This document shows, one piece after another, positions 1 to 8,235 of a DNA stretch of 64,000 nt. The DNA lies in assembly GCA_947501615.1 (NCBI GenBank), contig CANMWK010000012.1:112173-176172 (forward strand). Direction: 5' to 3'. Each line of letters begins with the position of its first letter. Position 1 is the stretch's first letter. The translations under genes were made by a program, and so were the position numbers. This DNA is from an uncultured Tenacibaculum sp. (GTDB taxonomy: Bacteria; Bacteroidota; Bacteroidia; Flavobacteriales; Flavobacteriaceae). The notes beneath the pieces are model-generated. The model was not told the origin of the DNA, ran no database searches, and saw only the letters and a list, made by a program, of their open reading frames with translations.

Positions 1-1233
1 ATTTTTACTAATAAAACCGTCTATGTAAATCGTTTTCCCATCCTTCAAAAGTGTACGTTGATCCTCGGTCAATTCTTTACCTCTAATCATTTTAGGGATT
101 TCATTCAAAGGGGCATCATTCTTTTTTTGCTGTTGATTTAGAATAGGTTTATCAAATAGAAATTCTACGTAACGTTTATCAGCATTAAATTGAACCTTCG
201 CGTCAAACTCTTTTCCTTTAGAAGAAATCATTCCATTAAGCTGTAATGGTTTCCCTTCTTGTAAAGTTTGTTTTTGTTGATCATTCAGAGTTATTCCCTT
301 AATCTCATTAGGGATTTTAATGTATTCAGCTTTTAAAGCAACCAATTCATTGGTCAATCTATCTATACTTATAATAGAGGGGATCATTTCGCCTGTTTTT
401 AAGTTATGAAGGTCTACTACACGACCCATGTTGCCAGTTTCTTTTAAGTTTTTTTTATCCGCATCACTAAACTCATGTCCAAAAAACGGATAATTAAGCG
501 TAGGTTCTCGTCGAATGCCATGAATAGCCATAGTTACTTTTCCTTCTTTATTTGTTTGTAAAGACAAGCGAGCATCTAATCGACTGAAAGCAGTGCCTAC
601 ATTAAAACTAATAGGTACTAGTTCATTGGTTTTGTATCCTTTTAACAAACCATCTAGTAAATTCCTTTTTTCTAACTTTTCTTTGGTAATACCCAGACTA
701 CCGAGAGTTTCCCAATCAATATCTTTTTCTTGATAGCGGTATTCACTTTCTTGATTTGTGTTTTCTGTTGAATGAGTCTCGGTTTTTTCACTAGTTTCAT
801 TAGGACTAATTTCTTGGTGCTGTACTTCTAAATCTTTTGCTTGTGTTTCCATTTGTGGTTGTTTTTTATGATTAAATTTTGCAATGTCTAATTCATGATT
901 ATCCATTATTTTGCTCATTGATTGTGTTGGGTTTTTTAATTGCTCTTTGAAAATTTTGGTGATTTTTTCTATTTGCTTAAGAGGCACTTTAAAAAATTTA
1001 AAACGTGAAGGGTCTTTTGCTTGGCGGAAATAATTAGAAAAGAAATTAGATAGCATATCTCCATTTTTATCTACTTTGAGAAAATCGTTTTGATTTGCTT
1101 CTTTAGGATCAGTTGTTTCTAAATTGCCATCTTTGTCTAATCCTTTGACCGCTTTAATTTCATTTGTTTCTTGGTCTAGCACCAACAAAATATCCGAGAA
1201 CTGCTCGGGTAAATCTTGATTAACATCATTCAT
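1..1233 (-). CDS. DUF3945/DUF4099-type protein of a conjugative element, partial
   Basis: Open reading frame running off the left edge; the ATG is at 1233 and 411 codons are visible with no stop. The N-terminal part (NDVNQDLPEQFSDILLVLD) and later stretches such as RLDARLSLQTNKEGKV, FFGHEFSDADKKNLKETGN and GEMIPSIISIDRLTNEL match the DUF4099/DUF3945 proteins that accompany conjugative transposons in Bacteroidetes. The last visible part begins repeated units of the form 'IPNEIKGITLNDQQKQTLQEGKPLQLNGMISSKG' type, shown here only as a description of the pattern: each unit has a KG.xLxxxQxxxLxxGK core. The molecular function is unknown. It lies at the right end of the element, upstream of an HTH gene and rteC on the same strand. 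Confidence 0.85.
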   Translation of the reverse strand, partial: MNDVNQDLPEQFSDILLVLDQETNEIKAVKGLDKDGNLETTDPKEANQNDFLKVDKNGDMLSNFFSNYFRQAKDPSRFKFFKVPLKQIEKITKIFKEQLKNPTQSMSKIMDNHELDIAKFNHKKQPQMETQAKDLEVQHQEISPNETSEKTETHSTENTNQESEYRYQEKDIDWETLGSLGITKEKLEKRNLLDGLLKGYKTNELVPISFNVGTAFSRLDARLSLQTNKEGKVTMAIHGIRREPTLNYPFFGHEFSDADKKNLKETGNMGRVVDLHNLKTGEMIPSIISIDRLTNELVALKAEYIKIPNEIKGITLNDQQKQTLQEGKPLQLNGMISSKGKEFDAKVQFNADKRYVEFLFDKPILNQQQKKNDAPLNEIPKMIRGKELTEDQRTLLKDGKTIYIDGFISKN

Positions 1234-1331
1234 TTTATTATGATTTACGATTAGTATTTGTTCGAAATTATAATCCTGAACGATGTAGAAATACGAGTGA
1301 TTTAAGTTGTCACTTTATGACCTTTTATAAC

Positions 1332-1628
1332 TTATTTTGGCGTTACGGGGTTTTTAAATAAAGCTTTTATGAAATGATTTATATCTGATAGTCGATAGTA
1401 TGTTTTACCACTTATAGCATAATAGGGTAATTTTCCAGAGGAACGATATCGTTGAAGAGTTCTGGAACTAACTTTTAAGATTGTTAGTACATCTTGATTG
1501 TCTAGTAATTGTTCACCTTCAATTACGTTTTTTTGTCGTTGTAAACGAGCTATTTTTTCGTCTAATAAGTCAAAACGATCTTGAATGCGATCCATCCAAG
1601 CAAAAAATTCTCTTCTGTCTAATTCCAT
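1332..1628 (-). CDS. Helix-turn-helix (excisionase/MerR-like) protein of the integrative element
   Basis: 98 residues. An N-terminal amphipathic, probably coiled-coil segment (about 1-40) is followed by a winged HTH of the HTH_17 type: LLDNQDVLTILKVSSRTLQRYRSSGKLPY, then a wing with YYRLSDINHFI (described in two parts). Small proteins of this type are found in nearly every CTnDOT-like element of Bacteroidetes, next to rteC and the mobilisation genes, where they act in excision control or local regulation (family knowledge). It lies 105 bases downstream of rteC on the same strand. No promoter was identified with confidence. Confidence 0.85.
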   Translation of the reverse strand: MELDRREFFAWMDRIQDRFDLLDEKIARLQRQKNVIEGEQLLDNQDVLTILKVSSRTLQRYRSSGKLPYYAISGKTYYRLSDINHFIKALFKNPVTPK

Positions 1629-1733
1629 CTTTTAGTGAGTTAAAATGATGGAACAAAAGTGAAGTAGTTATTGGGCATTCATACCCAAGTAGATGCCAAT
1701 TGGCAATGATTTTTTATTGGTGAGAATGCTTTT

Positions 1734-2558
1734 TTATCTATCACTTTCACCTAAATGAGTTTCTAAAGCTTGTTTTAACTGATCCAAGAATAGTGTTCTG
1801 CTATCTGTGCGATATTTCATTCGATGATAAGTGTGGTGTATATCTCCTAATTTTATATCAAAAATCTGTTCAAAAACATTCGCAATTTTACGGATATTTG
1901 ATTTAGGGATTGACTTAGATATATGCAAGGCGTAGATAAGCTCTATCATAGAACTTTTAGAGTTTGACCAGTCTAAATTACCTACATTTATAGAATTTCT
2001 AGGAGATTCATCAATTTTACTATTCACATAAATATGAAGTTTCTCCTCAGCTTTTATTAATGAAAATACTGAATCATAGAAAGTAGAAAATTGAAGATCA
2101 AAAAAAGTAAAAGTTTGATCTCCTGAGTAAACAATATCATCATTTTTTTGTCTTAAAAAATAAAGATAATCCTTATCAGTTCTCCCTGATTTTATATACT
2201 GGTAAAATGAATTACTACGGTAGTACCTTTTATTAGATTTTGAAACCTTCTCAAGGTAATTTGTGTAGTGTTGTATATTTTTTTGAGCATTTCCAATTGG
2301 GCATGTAGTCTCTACACAATACACATGCTTGTAGAAAATTAAAAGTCCATGTATTTCGGGTTTTATTTCTTTAAAAAAATGAATTTCTTCTTCCGCAGTG
2401 CTAAAATTAAAGTCTAATAAGTGCTTTTTCATAAGCTCTAATTTTTCATGGAGATATGAAATCATTTTTCTTGCAATTTCTATTTCATTTGATTCGAATT
2501 TAATAGATCCGTATTTATCTCGTACTTCATTCAATATTTCATCAAAAAACATATTCAT
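1734..2558 (-). CDS. rteC: RteC family protein
   Basis: 274 residues, the usual length of RteC. The start MNMFFDEILNEVRDKYGSI, the central KEIKPEIHGLLIFYKHVYC and the C-terminal HTYHRMKYRTDSRTLFLD match RteC proteins, which in CTnDOT activate the excision operon after induction of RteA/RteB (known for the family). The C-terminal third is predicted to be helical with a winged-helix-like pattern (LIYALHISKSIPKSNIRKIANVFEQ is the likely DNA-binding region; given here as its approximate extent, residues 205-235). No RteA/RteB homologue lies in the window, so the signal controlling it is unknown. Confidence 0.88.
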   Translation of the reverse strand: MNMFFDEILNEVRDKYGSIKFESNEIEIARKMISYLHEKLELMKKHLLDFNFSTAEEEIHFFKEIKPEIHGLLIFYKHVYCVETTCPIGNAQKNIQHYTNYLEKVSKSNKRYYRSNSFYQYIKSGRTDKDYLYFLRQKNDDIVYSGDQTFTFFDLQFSTFYDSVFSLIKAEEKLHIYVNSKIDESPRNSINVGNLDWSNSKSSMIELIYALHISKSIPKSNIRKIANVFEQIFDIKLGDIHHTYHRMKYRTDSRTLFLDQLKQALETHLGESDR

Positions 2559-3030
2559 TTGATCAACATTTTTAGATTAAACAACCAAAACGTCCAGGGA
2601 AAATCACTAGATAACCAAACTACTAGTGTATAAACCTAGAAAAACTAAAAAATAATCTAAATGTTGATTGGGAGGTTTTAAGACAATAAATAATAATGAA
2701 CGTTGTTCATCCTCTAATTCACCATCTTAAGTAAAACTAAAGGATATTTTGATAAACGTAAAATAGTTATAAATATTAGGCGTTTTTCAATAAATATTCG
2801 TAGATAACTGATTAATTTGAGTTATATTAAAGAAATGAGAACGCATTTTTTAGGATTTTCGCAACTTTTAAAATGTATAAATAAAATGACGTTCGTACTT
2901 TTTGTATAGAAAAAAGTTAGTATATTAGCGTATACCAAAGCGCATACGGCATTAATAGTTTTGGTAAATTTAATAAAAACAAACTTGCTTATTTACAAGT
3001 GTTTATGTTTTTTGAAGTGGGGCTTAGGAT
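2559..3030. other. Non-coding right end of the integrative element
   Basis: About 470 bases without a credible gene between rteC and the tRNA fragment. It contains an inverted repeat CACTAG...CTAGTG near 2606-2630 and short inverted repeats near 2935-3000. Recombinase arm sites and excision signals would be expected here, but I cannot assign any specific site. Confidence 0.4.
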
Positions 3031-3084
3031 AGCTCGTCGGGCTCATAACCCGAAGGTCACAGGTTCGAGTCCTGTTCCCGCTAC
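3031..3084 (+). other. 3' fragment of initiator tRNA-fMet, probable ICE attachment site
   Basis: The sequence from AGCTCGTCGGG through the anticodon loop CTCATAA, the T arm (ACAGG-TTCGAGT-CCTGT) and TCCCGCTACT is the 3' three-quarters of an initiator tRNA. The anticodon stem has the GGG/CCC pairs typical of tRNA-fMet. The 5' acceptor strand and most of the D arm are absent: no AGCGGGA-like partner occurs upstream. It therefore cannot fold as a complete tRNA. A 3' tRNA fragment at the edge of conjugative-element genes is the classical product of integration into a tRNA gene; the intact copy should be at the other end of the element, outside the window to the left. Confidence 0.75.
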
Positions 3085-3094
3085 TAGATTTGAC

Positions 3095-3124
3095 AAGGCT
3101 TTCAGGATTCTGAAAGCCTTTTTT
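3095..3124 (+). terminator. Rho-independent terminator after the tRNA fragment
   Basis: An 11-bp perfect stem AAGGCTTTCAG/CTGAAAGCCTT with a 4-base loop is followed by a T run. It probably came with the tRNA 3' end as the original terminator of the tRNA-fMet transcript. Confidence 0.8.
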
Positions 3125-3163
3125 CTTAAATATACTTAAAACAAAACTGTAGATAAACTAAAT

Positions 3164-4012
3164 CTAATTTTTCAAATCATGTAGAGCTAGTACTGGTACA
3201 TTTGAGTTAAAACCTAGATCTTTTACCATTGGTTTTGTAAAAACGGAATCAAAGAAAACATGTTTTTTATTAATGAATGTAATCATTTCACTTTCTCTAC
3301 TTTCAACAAACAATTGTAAACCTTCATTAATATCTGTTTCTTTCAAGTAATGAAAAGAATATTCTAGTCCATCTAAGCATTCTTCTAATAGCATTCTTTT
3401 ATTTTTTTGTTGTTCCGATAAACCATCTTGTTTTCCTACATGTAAAATTCGTATAGGAGCTTTAGTTATCTTAGATATTTCATATAAGTAATTTAGCTCT
3501 CTTTTTTTATAGTGCGTTTCAAAATTTGTAGGGAATACAATTTCATTTGGGATTTTAAAAGTGACATTAGAAGGAATCATTAGTACAGGACAGTTCCTTA
3601 CTTTTTCCATCATATTAATAGTATTACTACCTATGATAGTATCTAAATCATTAGTCTCTCCTTTGTTGCTTACTATGACAATATCAATATCTTTGTCTTC
3701 AATAAATTTCTTAACTGCATTCAATGGAGTGTTATAAGAACTTACGGTATAATATTCGTGATTGTTATATCGTCCAAAATCTTTAATTTTTTCTAATAAA
3801 TTTTCAAGACCAGAATATGATTTTTCTTTAGCAGTTTCATAAGCCTCATCACCAGGTTTAGGAGGGAAAAAATTGGGGAAAATGCTATCGGTTTGAAAAG
3901 CATTAAGTACATAAAAATCTACCTCTTCATTTTTATATAATTCACTAGCATAAGCAATTGAAGACCAAGAGTTTTTTGAGAAGTCTGTAGGTAATAATAT
4001 CTTTTTTTTCAT
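3164..4012 (-). CDS. Universal stress protein, tandem UspA domains
   Basis: 282 residues. Two UspA folds of about 140 residues each: the first begins MKKKILLPTDFSKNSWSS and has IDIVIVSNKGETNDLDTIIGSN, the second begins around residue 155 (NEIVFPTNFETHYKKREL). In the first domain the ATP-binding pattern Gx2Gx9G(S/T) is degenerate (NKGETN...GSNT), so nucleotide binding is uncertain. The second domain lacks a clear motif. It has its own FNR-type promoter (box 4067-4078, TACTTTTG -7 element), so it is expected to respond to low oxygen together with the neighbouring usp genes. The substrate is unknown; Usp proteins of this kind act as stress modulators in the cytoplasm. Confidence 0.9.
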   Translation of the reverse strand: MKKKILLPTDFSKNSWSSIAYASELYKNEEVDFYVLNAFQTDSIFPNFFPPKPGDEAYETAKEKSYSGLENLLEKIKDFGRYNNHEYYTVSSYNTPLNAVKKFIEDKDIDIVIVSNKGETNDLDTIIGSNTINMMEKVRNCPVLMIPSNVTFKIPNEIVFPTNFETHYKKRELNYLYEISKITKAPIRILHVGKQDGLSEQQKNKRMLLEECLDGLEYSFHYLKETDINEGLQLFVESRESEMITFINKKHVFFDSVFTKPMVKDLGFNSNVPVLALHDLKN

Positions 4013-4035
4013 GGAAAGTGTGTTTTTATTTATTT

Positions 4036-4078
4036 CAAAAGTAGACTTCCAAATTGTCTAAAAAAATGACAATTATCA
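4036..4078 (-). promoter_or_regulatory. FNR-type class II promoter of the Usp gene at 3164-4012
   Basis: Palindrome TGATAATTGTCA (read on the minus strand, 4078-4067) followed at fixed distance by a perfect Bacteroidetes -7 element TACTTTTG (4043-4036). The -7 element ends 23 bases before the start codon. Confidence 0.75.
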
Positions 4079-4092
4079 GTTTTAAAAAAGAA

Positions 4093-4731
4093 CTATTCAT
4101 GAATCAATAATTCATTTTCTTTTAAGCTTTTAAAAAGTATTTTAATGTACTTGTTTATGTTTTTCTTGATGCTTTTTGAGTCTGATATTTCTATTTCCCC
4201 TCTCCAAAGTAATTCCCTTTCTTTGCTTGGACAAATACAGTATAAAGAAGTTTCGACAAAATATATGGTATAATCTTCTTTCCATCCTTTTTGTTTTAAA
4301 TAAAGATATTGATTAACATAATAGTACTCTCCAAAAGTTTGATCACTTGTCATATATCCATGGAGTAATGTTGAGGTATAATATCTCTTTTCTTTTCCTA
4401 AAATTTTCGTTATTAATATAGCTTCAAATCCAGAGTTTAACAGACTTTCTTCAATTTTATTAAGCTCTTCTTTAGATTGTTGTGCTTTTGTAAAAGAAGT
4501 TTCAAAAAAATCTATGCTTTTTACAGCTCTAACATCTTCTTTTTCAAAAGCTTCAATAACAAGTTTTTCAAATGTTTTTCTGGCTTCAAAATCTGCCTCT
4601 AATCCAATTACGAGTGTTTTATTAGATTGAAAAAAGTCTGTATTAGAATTTTTATACTCTTGTATTAATTTGCTAGATGAACAACTTATCATAAGAAAAC
4701 CGATAAATACACCGTAAATAATGATTTTCAT
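4093..4731 (-). CDS. Predicted lipoprotein, unknown function
   Basis: 212 residues. N-terminal lipoprotein signal peptide with a lipobox at LMISC (Cys17), so it is anchored in the outer or inner membrane facing the periplasm. The mature part has a mixed alpha/beta pattern (KTLVIGLEADFEARKTFEK; later TLYCICPSKERELLWRGEI-like stretch near residues 165-185) reminiscent of DUF4136-like or GNA1162-like lipoproteins, but I do not recognise a family with certainty. It is the last gene of a probable operon with the usp gene at 5111 and the TerB-like gene at 4737 (gaps 23 and 5 bases), so it is likely under the FNR-type promoter at 5955-5997. Confidence 0.75.
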   Translation of the reverse strand: MKIIIYGVFIGFLMISCSSSKLIQEYKNSNTDFFQSNKTLVIGLEADFEARKTFEKLVIEAFEKEDVRAVKSIDFFETSFTKAQQSKEELNKIEESLLNSGFEAILITKILGKEKRYYTSTLLHGYMTSDQTFGEYYYVNQYLYLKQKGWKEDYTIYFVETSLYCICPSKERELLWRGEIEISDSKSIKKNINKYIKILFKSLKENELLIHE

Positions 4732-4736
4732 AATAA

Positions 4737-5087
4737 TTAAGTTAAATAGAATATTCTTTTAAGTCCAGAAGTTAAATTTCTTTCCATGATACTAAACTTT
4801 TTGTCTGTTTCGAAAATATTTTTCATTTCATCAAGTATATATCGAACTTCATCTTCTGTATATTTCAAATCTTCAATTGTATTGATTATTTTCTCAATTG
4901 CCTGATAGTCATTATCCGAAGTAAATTCGTTATACATTTTATCAAAAGTTTTATCAGAAATATATTTTTTAATGAATTTAATTTCTTCCTTACTTTCTTT
5001 TAAATCGGCACTCATTGCATAAATGTATAAGTAGGCTTTTAATTCTTCTTGAGTCCAATTTGTTCTTAATGGTGTACTAGTTTTCAT
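4737..5087 (-). CDS. Small TerB-like helical protein (paralogue of 24532-24861)
   Basis: 116 residues, all-helical prediction. The core NWTQEELKAYLYIYAMSAD, then KEEIKFIKKYISDKTFDKMYN and a C-terminal ERNLTSGLKRIF, is clearly paralogous to the protein encoded at 24532-24861 (YWTENELKAYVLIYAMSAD and ERNLTIGLKRVL). The 'D...E...' start resembles the acidic metal-binding helix of TerB-like domains, which is an inference. It is co-directional with a Usp gene, 23 bases downstream of its stop, as its paralogue is with another Usp/protease pair. Function unknown; probably cytoplasmic and induced together with the stress proteins. Confidence 0.8.
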   Translation of the reverse strand: MKTSTPLRTNWTQEELKAYLYIYAMSADLKESKEEIKFIKKYISDKTFDKMYNEFTSDNDYQAIEKIINTIEDLKYTEDEVRYILDEMKNIFETDKKFSIMERNLTSGLKRIFYLT

Positions 5088-5110
5088 AATTATATATTTT
5101 AAAATTTGAG

Positions 5111-5941
5111 TTACGATTTTATGGTCATTACAGGTAGTATGGCATGATTTGCAACATCTTCAGAAATACTTCCTTTAAAGAAATGACTTAACCCTTTTCT
5201 GCCATTTGTTGCGGTTATGATTAAATCAAAGTCATATTTTTTAGCATAATGAATAATTCCTTCTTCTACAGTATAATCTGAAGTAAAACTAAACCTATCT
5301 AATAAATCTAAATTTCCTTCGGCCTTAAATAGAAAATCAATGGCTTTTTTAACTTGCTGTTTATAACTTAAAAAGTTATTGGGAGTGTTAACATACAATA
5401 ATGTGATATCACAATTAATAGATGCTAATAATTTTTTTATTTTTTGATAAGGAATTATACTTCCCTCAGAAAAATCACAGCCAAAAATAGCATTCTTAAA
5501 ATCAGCTGTATTTGGTAAACCTTTCACTACTAAAACAGGCGTATCTGATGTCCGTACCACTTTTTCGGTATTTGAACCAATAAAAAATTCCTTTAAACCA
5601 GATGTTCCATGTGACCCCATGATAATAAGATCTGCATTTTCTTTGTTTGCTAAATCATTAAGTTCTGTGAAAATTTTGAAACGTTTTATTACATATCTTA
5701 CCTTTAAACCTTTTAAATAGTTTTTTTTTGAAAATTCTTTACATTGATCTTTTGCTATTTTATGGTAAAAATCAGCCTCTTCATTTAGATATTTTTCAGG
5801 AACAAGAGCTATATCTTTTGGAAGTTGTAGCGCATTAAAAAGAATAAGTTCTGAATTGTGTATTCTTGCTACAGAAGCAGCAGTTCTTAAAGCGTTTTCA
5901 GAGTATAAAGAAAAGTCTATTGGGACAATGATTTTATTCAT
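5111..5941 (-). CDS. Universal stress protein, tandem UspA domains
   Basis: 276 residues with two UspA domains. Domain 1 (1-140) has the start MNKIIVPIDFSLYSENAL and a good ATP-binding motif GSHGTSGLKEFFIGSNTEKV. Domain 2 (about 150-276) ends TATNGRKGLSHFFKGSISED, which keeps G-x9-GS geometry. It is a close paralogue of the gene at 20997-21830, sharing the same first residues and the HFFxGSISEDV ending. First gene of a probable operon with 4737 and 4093; an FNR-type promoter lies immediately upstream. Likely an ATP-binding cytoplasmic stress protein induced under oxygen limitation (role from the family and promoter). Confidence 0.92.
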   Translation of the reverse strand: MNKIIVPIDFSLYSENALRTAASVARIHNSELILFNALQLPKDIALVPEKYLNEEADFYHKIAKDQCKEFSKKNYLKGLKVRYVIKRFKIFTELNDLANKENADLIIMGSHGTSGLKEFFIGSNTEKVVRTSDTPVLVVKGLPNTADFKNAIFGCDFSEGSIIPYQKIKKLLASINCDITLLYVNTPNNFLSYKQQVKKAIDFLFKAEGNLDLLDRFSFTSDYTVEEGIIHYAKKYDFDLIITATNGRKGLSHFFKGSISEDVANHAILPVMTIKS

Positions 5942-5954
5942 GATGTTTTTTTGT

Positions 5955-5997
5955 TAAAAGTAGTACTGCAATGTTGTTATTACTATGATATATATCA
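5955..5997 (-). promoter_or_regulatory. FNR-type class II promoter of the Usp-TerB-lipoprotein operon
   Basis: Perfect palindrome TGATATATATCA at 5986-5997 and -7 element TACTTTTA at 5962-5955 on the minus strand, 13 bases before the start codon. Confidence 0.72.
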
Positions 5998-5999
5998 GT

Positions 6000-6458
6000 T
6001 TAAGGTTTACTTTTTACCATAATACAAGCGTTAACAAAAAAGTTGTGCTTATTTATGTTAGCTTCAAAAAAATTCAATAAATCTTCAGATGAATTAATTT
6101 CTGTAGTTAAATTTTTCGGATTTACCTCATAGAATCTTAATGTGTCATTTTCAATATCAAACCCATAAAAAGTATTGCTGTTACCATCACTTGAAATAAT
6201 AGTCATAATACTATGTTTCTTAATAGTTTTAGAATAAGATGTGAGTTCTTCTTTAGTGTCAAAAATTAAACGGTATCTATACTCATTTAATGGTTTTATA
6301 GTCAATGTATCACTTTCTTTATTTTCAATACAGGGTGTCATCCAAATTCCTACTAATTTTGGATTTATTTTCTCTGTATTTGGTAATCCATAATTAGAGT
6401 TAAGAGAACAATTAGTTAAAGTGACTAGAGCTAAAAGAAGTAGAATAGTTTTTTTCAT
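6000..6458 (-). CDS. Predicted lipoprotein, unknown function
   Basis: 152 residues. Signal peptide MKKTILLLLALVTLTNC with lipobox Cys17. The mature part (NPKLVGIWMTPCIENKESD, then TLTIKPLNEYRYRLIF) looks like a small beta-barrel of the lipocalin-like type used in many Bacteroidetes lipoproteins; it has two cysteines that could form a disulfide. No family name can be given. It starts 10 bases after the TerB-like gene at 6469 and is probably co-transcribed with it from the divergent FNR-type promoter at 6897-6939. Confidence 0.75.
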   Translation of the reverse strand: MKKTILLLLALVTLTNCSLNSNYGLPNTEKINPKLVGIWMTPCIENKESDTLTIKPLNEYRYRLIFDTKEELTSYSKTIKKHSIMTIISSDGNSNTFYGFDIENDTLRFYEVNPKNLTTEINSSEDLLNFFEANINKHNFFVNACIMVKSKP

Positions 6459-6468
6459 GATTTTTATT

Positions 6469-6879
6469 TTATGAGATCACATGGTTAAACTCTAAACTCA
6501 ACCTTGCTAGTAGTATTAATTCTGATTTGTTTTTGCCAGAAAGTGAACTTGCTATTTTACCCGATGTTTCCATAATTAATCGTTTGATTTCACCTGTAAA
6601 GAAATAAGGATGATTGTGATAGTATTCAATAAAATCAGCATAACAATCTTCAGAAGTAGCATTTTTATTATGTAACCAATCAAAAACAATTTCTATTTGG
6701 TAGGCAGTATCAGCTCCAAAAACATCAAAAGTTTCATCTACCTGTAACCACTTTTCTTTTACTGCTTTTTTTAGTGTTTTTACTTCTTTATTGGTAACTA
6801 TATTATCAGATTTAGCTACTGCATAAAATAACTTAGCTACGTTTTGATAAAACTTTATATTTAAGTTGTTTATCTTCAT
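6469..6879 (-). CDS. TerB-like helical protein
   Basis: 136 residues, all helical. The N-terminal FYQNVAKLFYAVAKSDNIVT followed by NKEVKTLKKAVKEKW has the 'A..D..v...E' pattern of TerB/DjlA-like domains (calcium or metal binding in TerB; not shown here). It is more distant from the two other small TerB-like proteins (4737-5087 and 24532-24861). It is divergent from the histidine kinase gene and shares one FNR-type box with it, which suggests that it reports or modulates the same low-oxygen response. The exact function is unknown. Confidence 0.75.
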   Translation of the reverse strand: MKINNLNIKFYQNVAKLFYAVAKSDNIVTNKEVKTLKKAVKEKWLQVDETFDVFGADTAYQIEIVFDWLHNKNATSEDCYADFIEYYHNHPYFFTGEIKRLIMETSGKIASSLSGKNKSELILLARLSLEFNHVIS

Positions 6880-6896
6880 TTTTAAATGTTTGTAGA

Positions 6897-6970
6897 CAAA
6901 ACTACTAGCGTTATAAACGATATGAAATGATATAAATCAGTTTTATTTTTATGTAGAAATATTATCTTTA
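6897..6970. promoter_or_regulatory. Shared FNR-type box with two divergent -7 elements
   Basis: One palindrome (6928-6939, TGATATAAATCA) has a -7 element on each side at the same distance: TAGTTTTG on the minus strand (6904-6897, for the TerB-like gene) and TATCTTTA on the plus strand (6963-6970, for the kinase-regulator operon). A bound regulator could activate both directions, including its own operon. Confidence 0.75.
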
Positions 6971-6987
6971 ACCTAAATATTTTACTC

Positions 6988-8235
6988 ATGTTTAAAAAAG
7001 AAGATAAAGTTGTTTTTAACACACTATTTGAAGCGGTTTCAGAAGCTGTAATTGTTGTAGATGAACAACAGAAAATACGAGTAATAAATTCATCTACAGA
7101 ACAGATGTTTGGTTATAAAGAAGATGAATTGTTAAATGAACGTTTAGAAACTCTAATACCAAAAAAATATAAAGGAAATCACAGTAACCATGTTAAAAAT
7201 TTTCTTACCGCACAAGAAAAAAGACAAATGGGAAAAGGTAGAGATTTGTATGCACTTCATAAAAAAGGAAATGTATTTCCTATTGAAGCAGGGTTAAACC
7301 CTTTAGAAATAAAAGGAAAACGTTATGTCATGGCTTTGGTAATTGATATTTCAGAAAGAAAACATCAAGAATTAGAAATATTAGAATTAAATACAAGGCT
7401 TGAAAATAAGGTAAAAGAGAGAACTAGAAATTTAAGATTAACAGTTGAAAAACTAGAGATAATTAATCAAGAATTAGACGATGAAAATAAAAAAAGAATT
7501 GAAGCAGAAAATAAAGCTAATGTGGCTTTAAAGAAAGAACGAGAATTAAATGAATTAAAAACTAAATTTTTGTCGTTAGTGTCGCATGAATTTAAAACAC
7601 CATTAAGTGGTATTTTAACATCGAGTATGCTATTAGCTAAATATAAATTAACAGAACAACAACAGAAACGAGAAAAGCATTTATCTATAATTAATAATAA
7701 AGTACATTATTTGAATAATATTTTAAATGATTTTTTATCTGTAGAGAAATTAGAAAAAGGAGAAATAAAATACAATTTAACATCTTTTAAGCTAGAACAA
7801 CTTGTACAAGAAGCCATAAATGGAGTAGATTTATTATTAAAAAATGGTCAAGAAATAATTTTAAACTCAGAGATAGAACCTATTCTTTTATATCAAGATA
7901 GAAAAATTATAGATTTAACATTATCTAACTTATTAAGTAATGGCATTAAATATTCACCTGAAAACACAAAGATTTTTATTGAGATTACTCAAAATTCTGA
8001 GGATACAACTATTAGAGTTAGAGACGAAGGTTTTGGAATCCCTGAAAAAGACCAAAAAAATATTTTTCAGCGTTATTTTAGAGCAGAAAATGCGTTGTTG
8101 AATCAAGGAACAGGAATTGGTTTAAATATTGTAAAAAGCCATTTAGAAAATTTAGGAGGGAAAATTAGTTTTGTAAGTGAAGAAAATAGAGGTTCTATCT
8201 TTACAGTAAACATACCAAATAAAGCAGTTTTATGA
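6988..8235 (+). CDS. Soluble PAS-domain sensor histidine kinase, FixL-like
   Basis: 415 residues without membrane segments. Order: PAS domain (about 10-125), coiled coil (126-190), HisKA with phosphorylated His200 in LVSHEFKTPLSG, N box LSNLLSNGIKYS, G1 RDEGFGIP and G2 GTGIGLNIVK. In the PAS domain His65 (GNHSNH) and Arg85 (GKGRD) lie exactly 20 residues apart, as do the heme-ligand His200 and Arg220 of Bradyrhizobium FixL, and the surrounding pattern is alike. This is compatible with an oxygen-sensing heme PAS but not proof, because non-heme PAS domains can share it. The gene overlaps the regulator gene by 4 bases (ATGA), so the two are a cognate pair. It is preceded by an FNR-type promoter, indicating autoregulation. 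Confidence 0.92.
   Translation: MFKKEDKVVFNTLFEAVSEAVIVVDEQQKIRVINSSTEQMFGYKEDELLNERLETLIPKKYKGNHSNHVKNFLTAQEKRQMGKGRDLYALHKKGNVFPIEAGLNPLEIKGKRYVMALVIDISERKHQELEILELNTRLENKVKERTRNLRLTVEKLEIINQELDDENKKRIEAENKANVALKKERELNELKTKFLSLVSHEFKTPLSGILTSSMLLAKYKLTEQQQKREKHLSIINNKVHYLNNILNDFLSVEKLEKGEIKYNLTSFKLEQLVQEAINGVDLLLKNGQEIILNSEIEPILLYQDRKIIDLTLSNLLSNGIKYSPENTKIFIEITQNSEDTTIRVRDEGFGIPEKDQKNIFQRYFRAENALLNQGTGIGLNIVKSHLENLGGKISFVSEENRGSIFTVNIPNKAVL

Noticed and set aside
3016..3084. Functional tRNA-Met/fMet gene
   Set aside because: The 5' acceptor strand and most of the D arm are missing; no upstream sequence pairs with TCCCGCT.
6988..7360. Firm call of a heme-binding oxygen-sensor PAS domain
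   Set aside because: His65/Arg85 spacing fits FixL, but the same pattern occurs in PAS domains without heme; kept only as a hypothesis.
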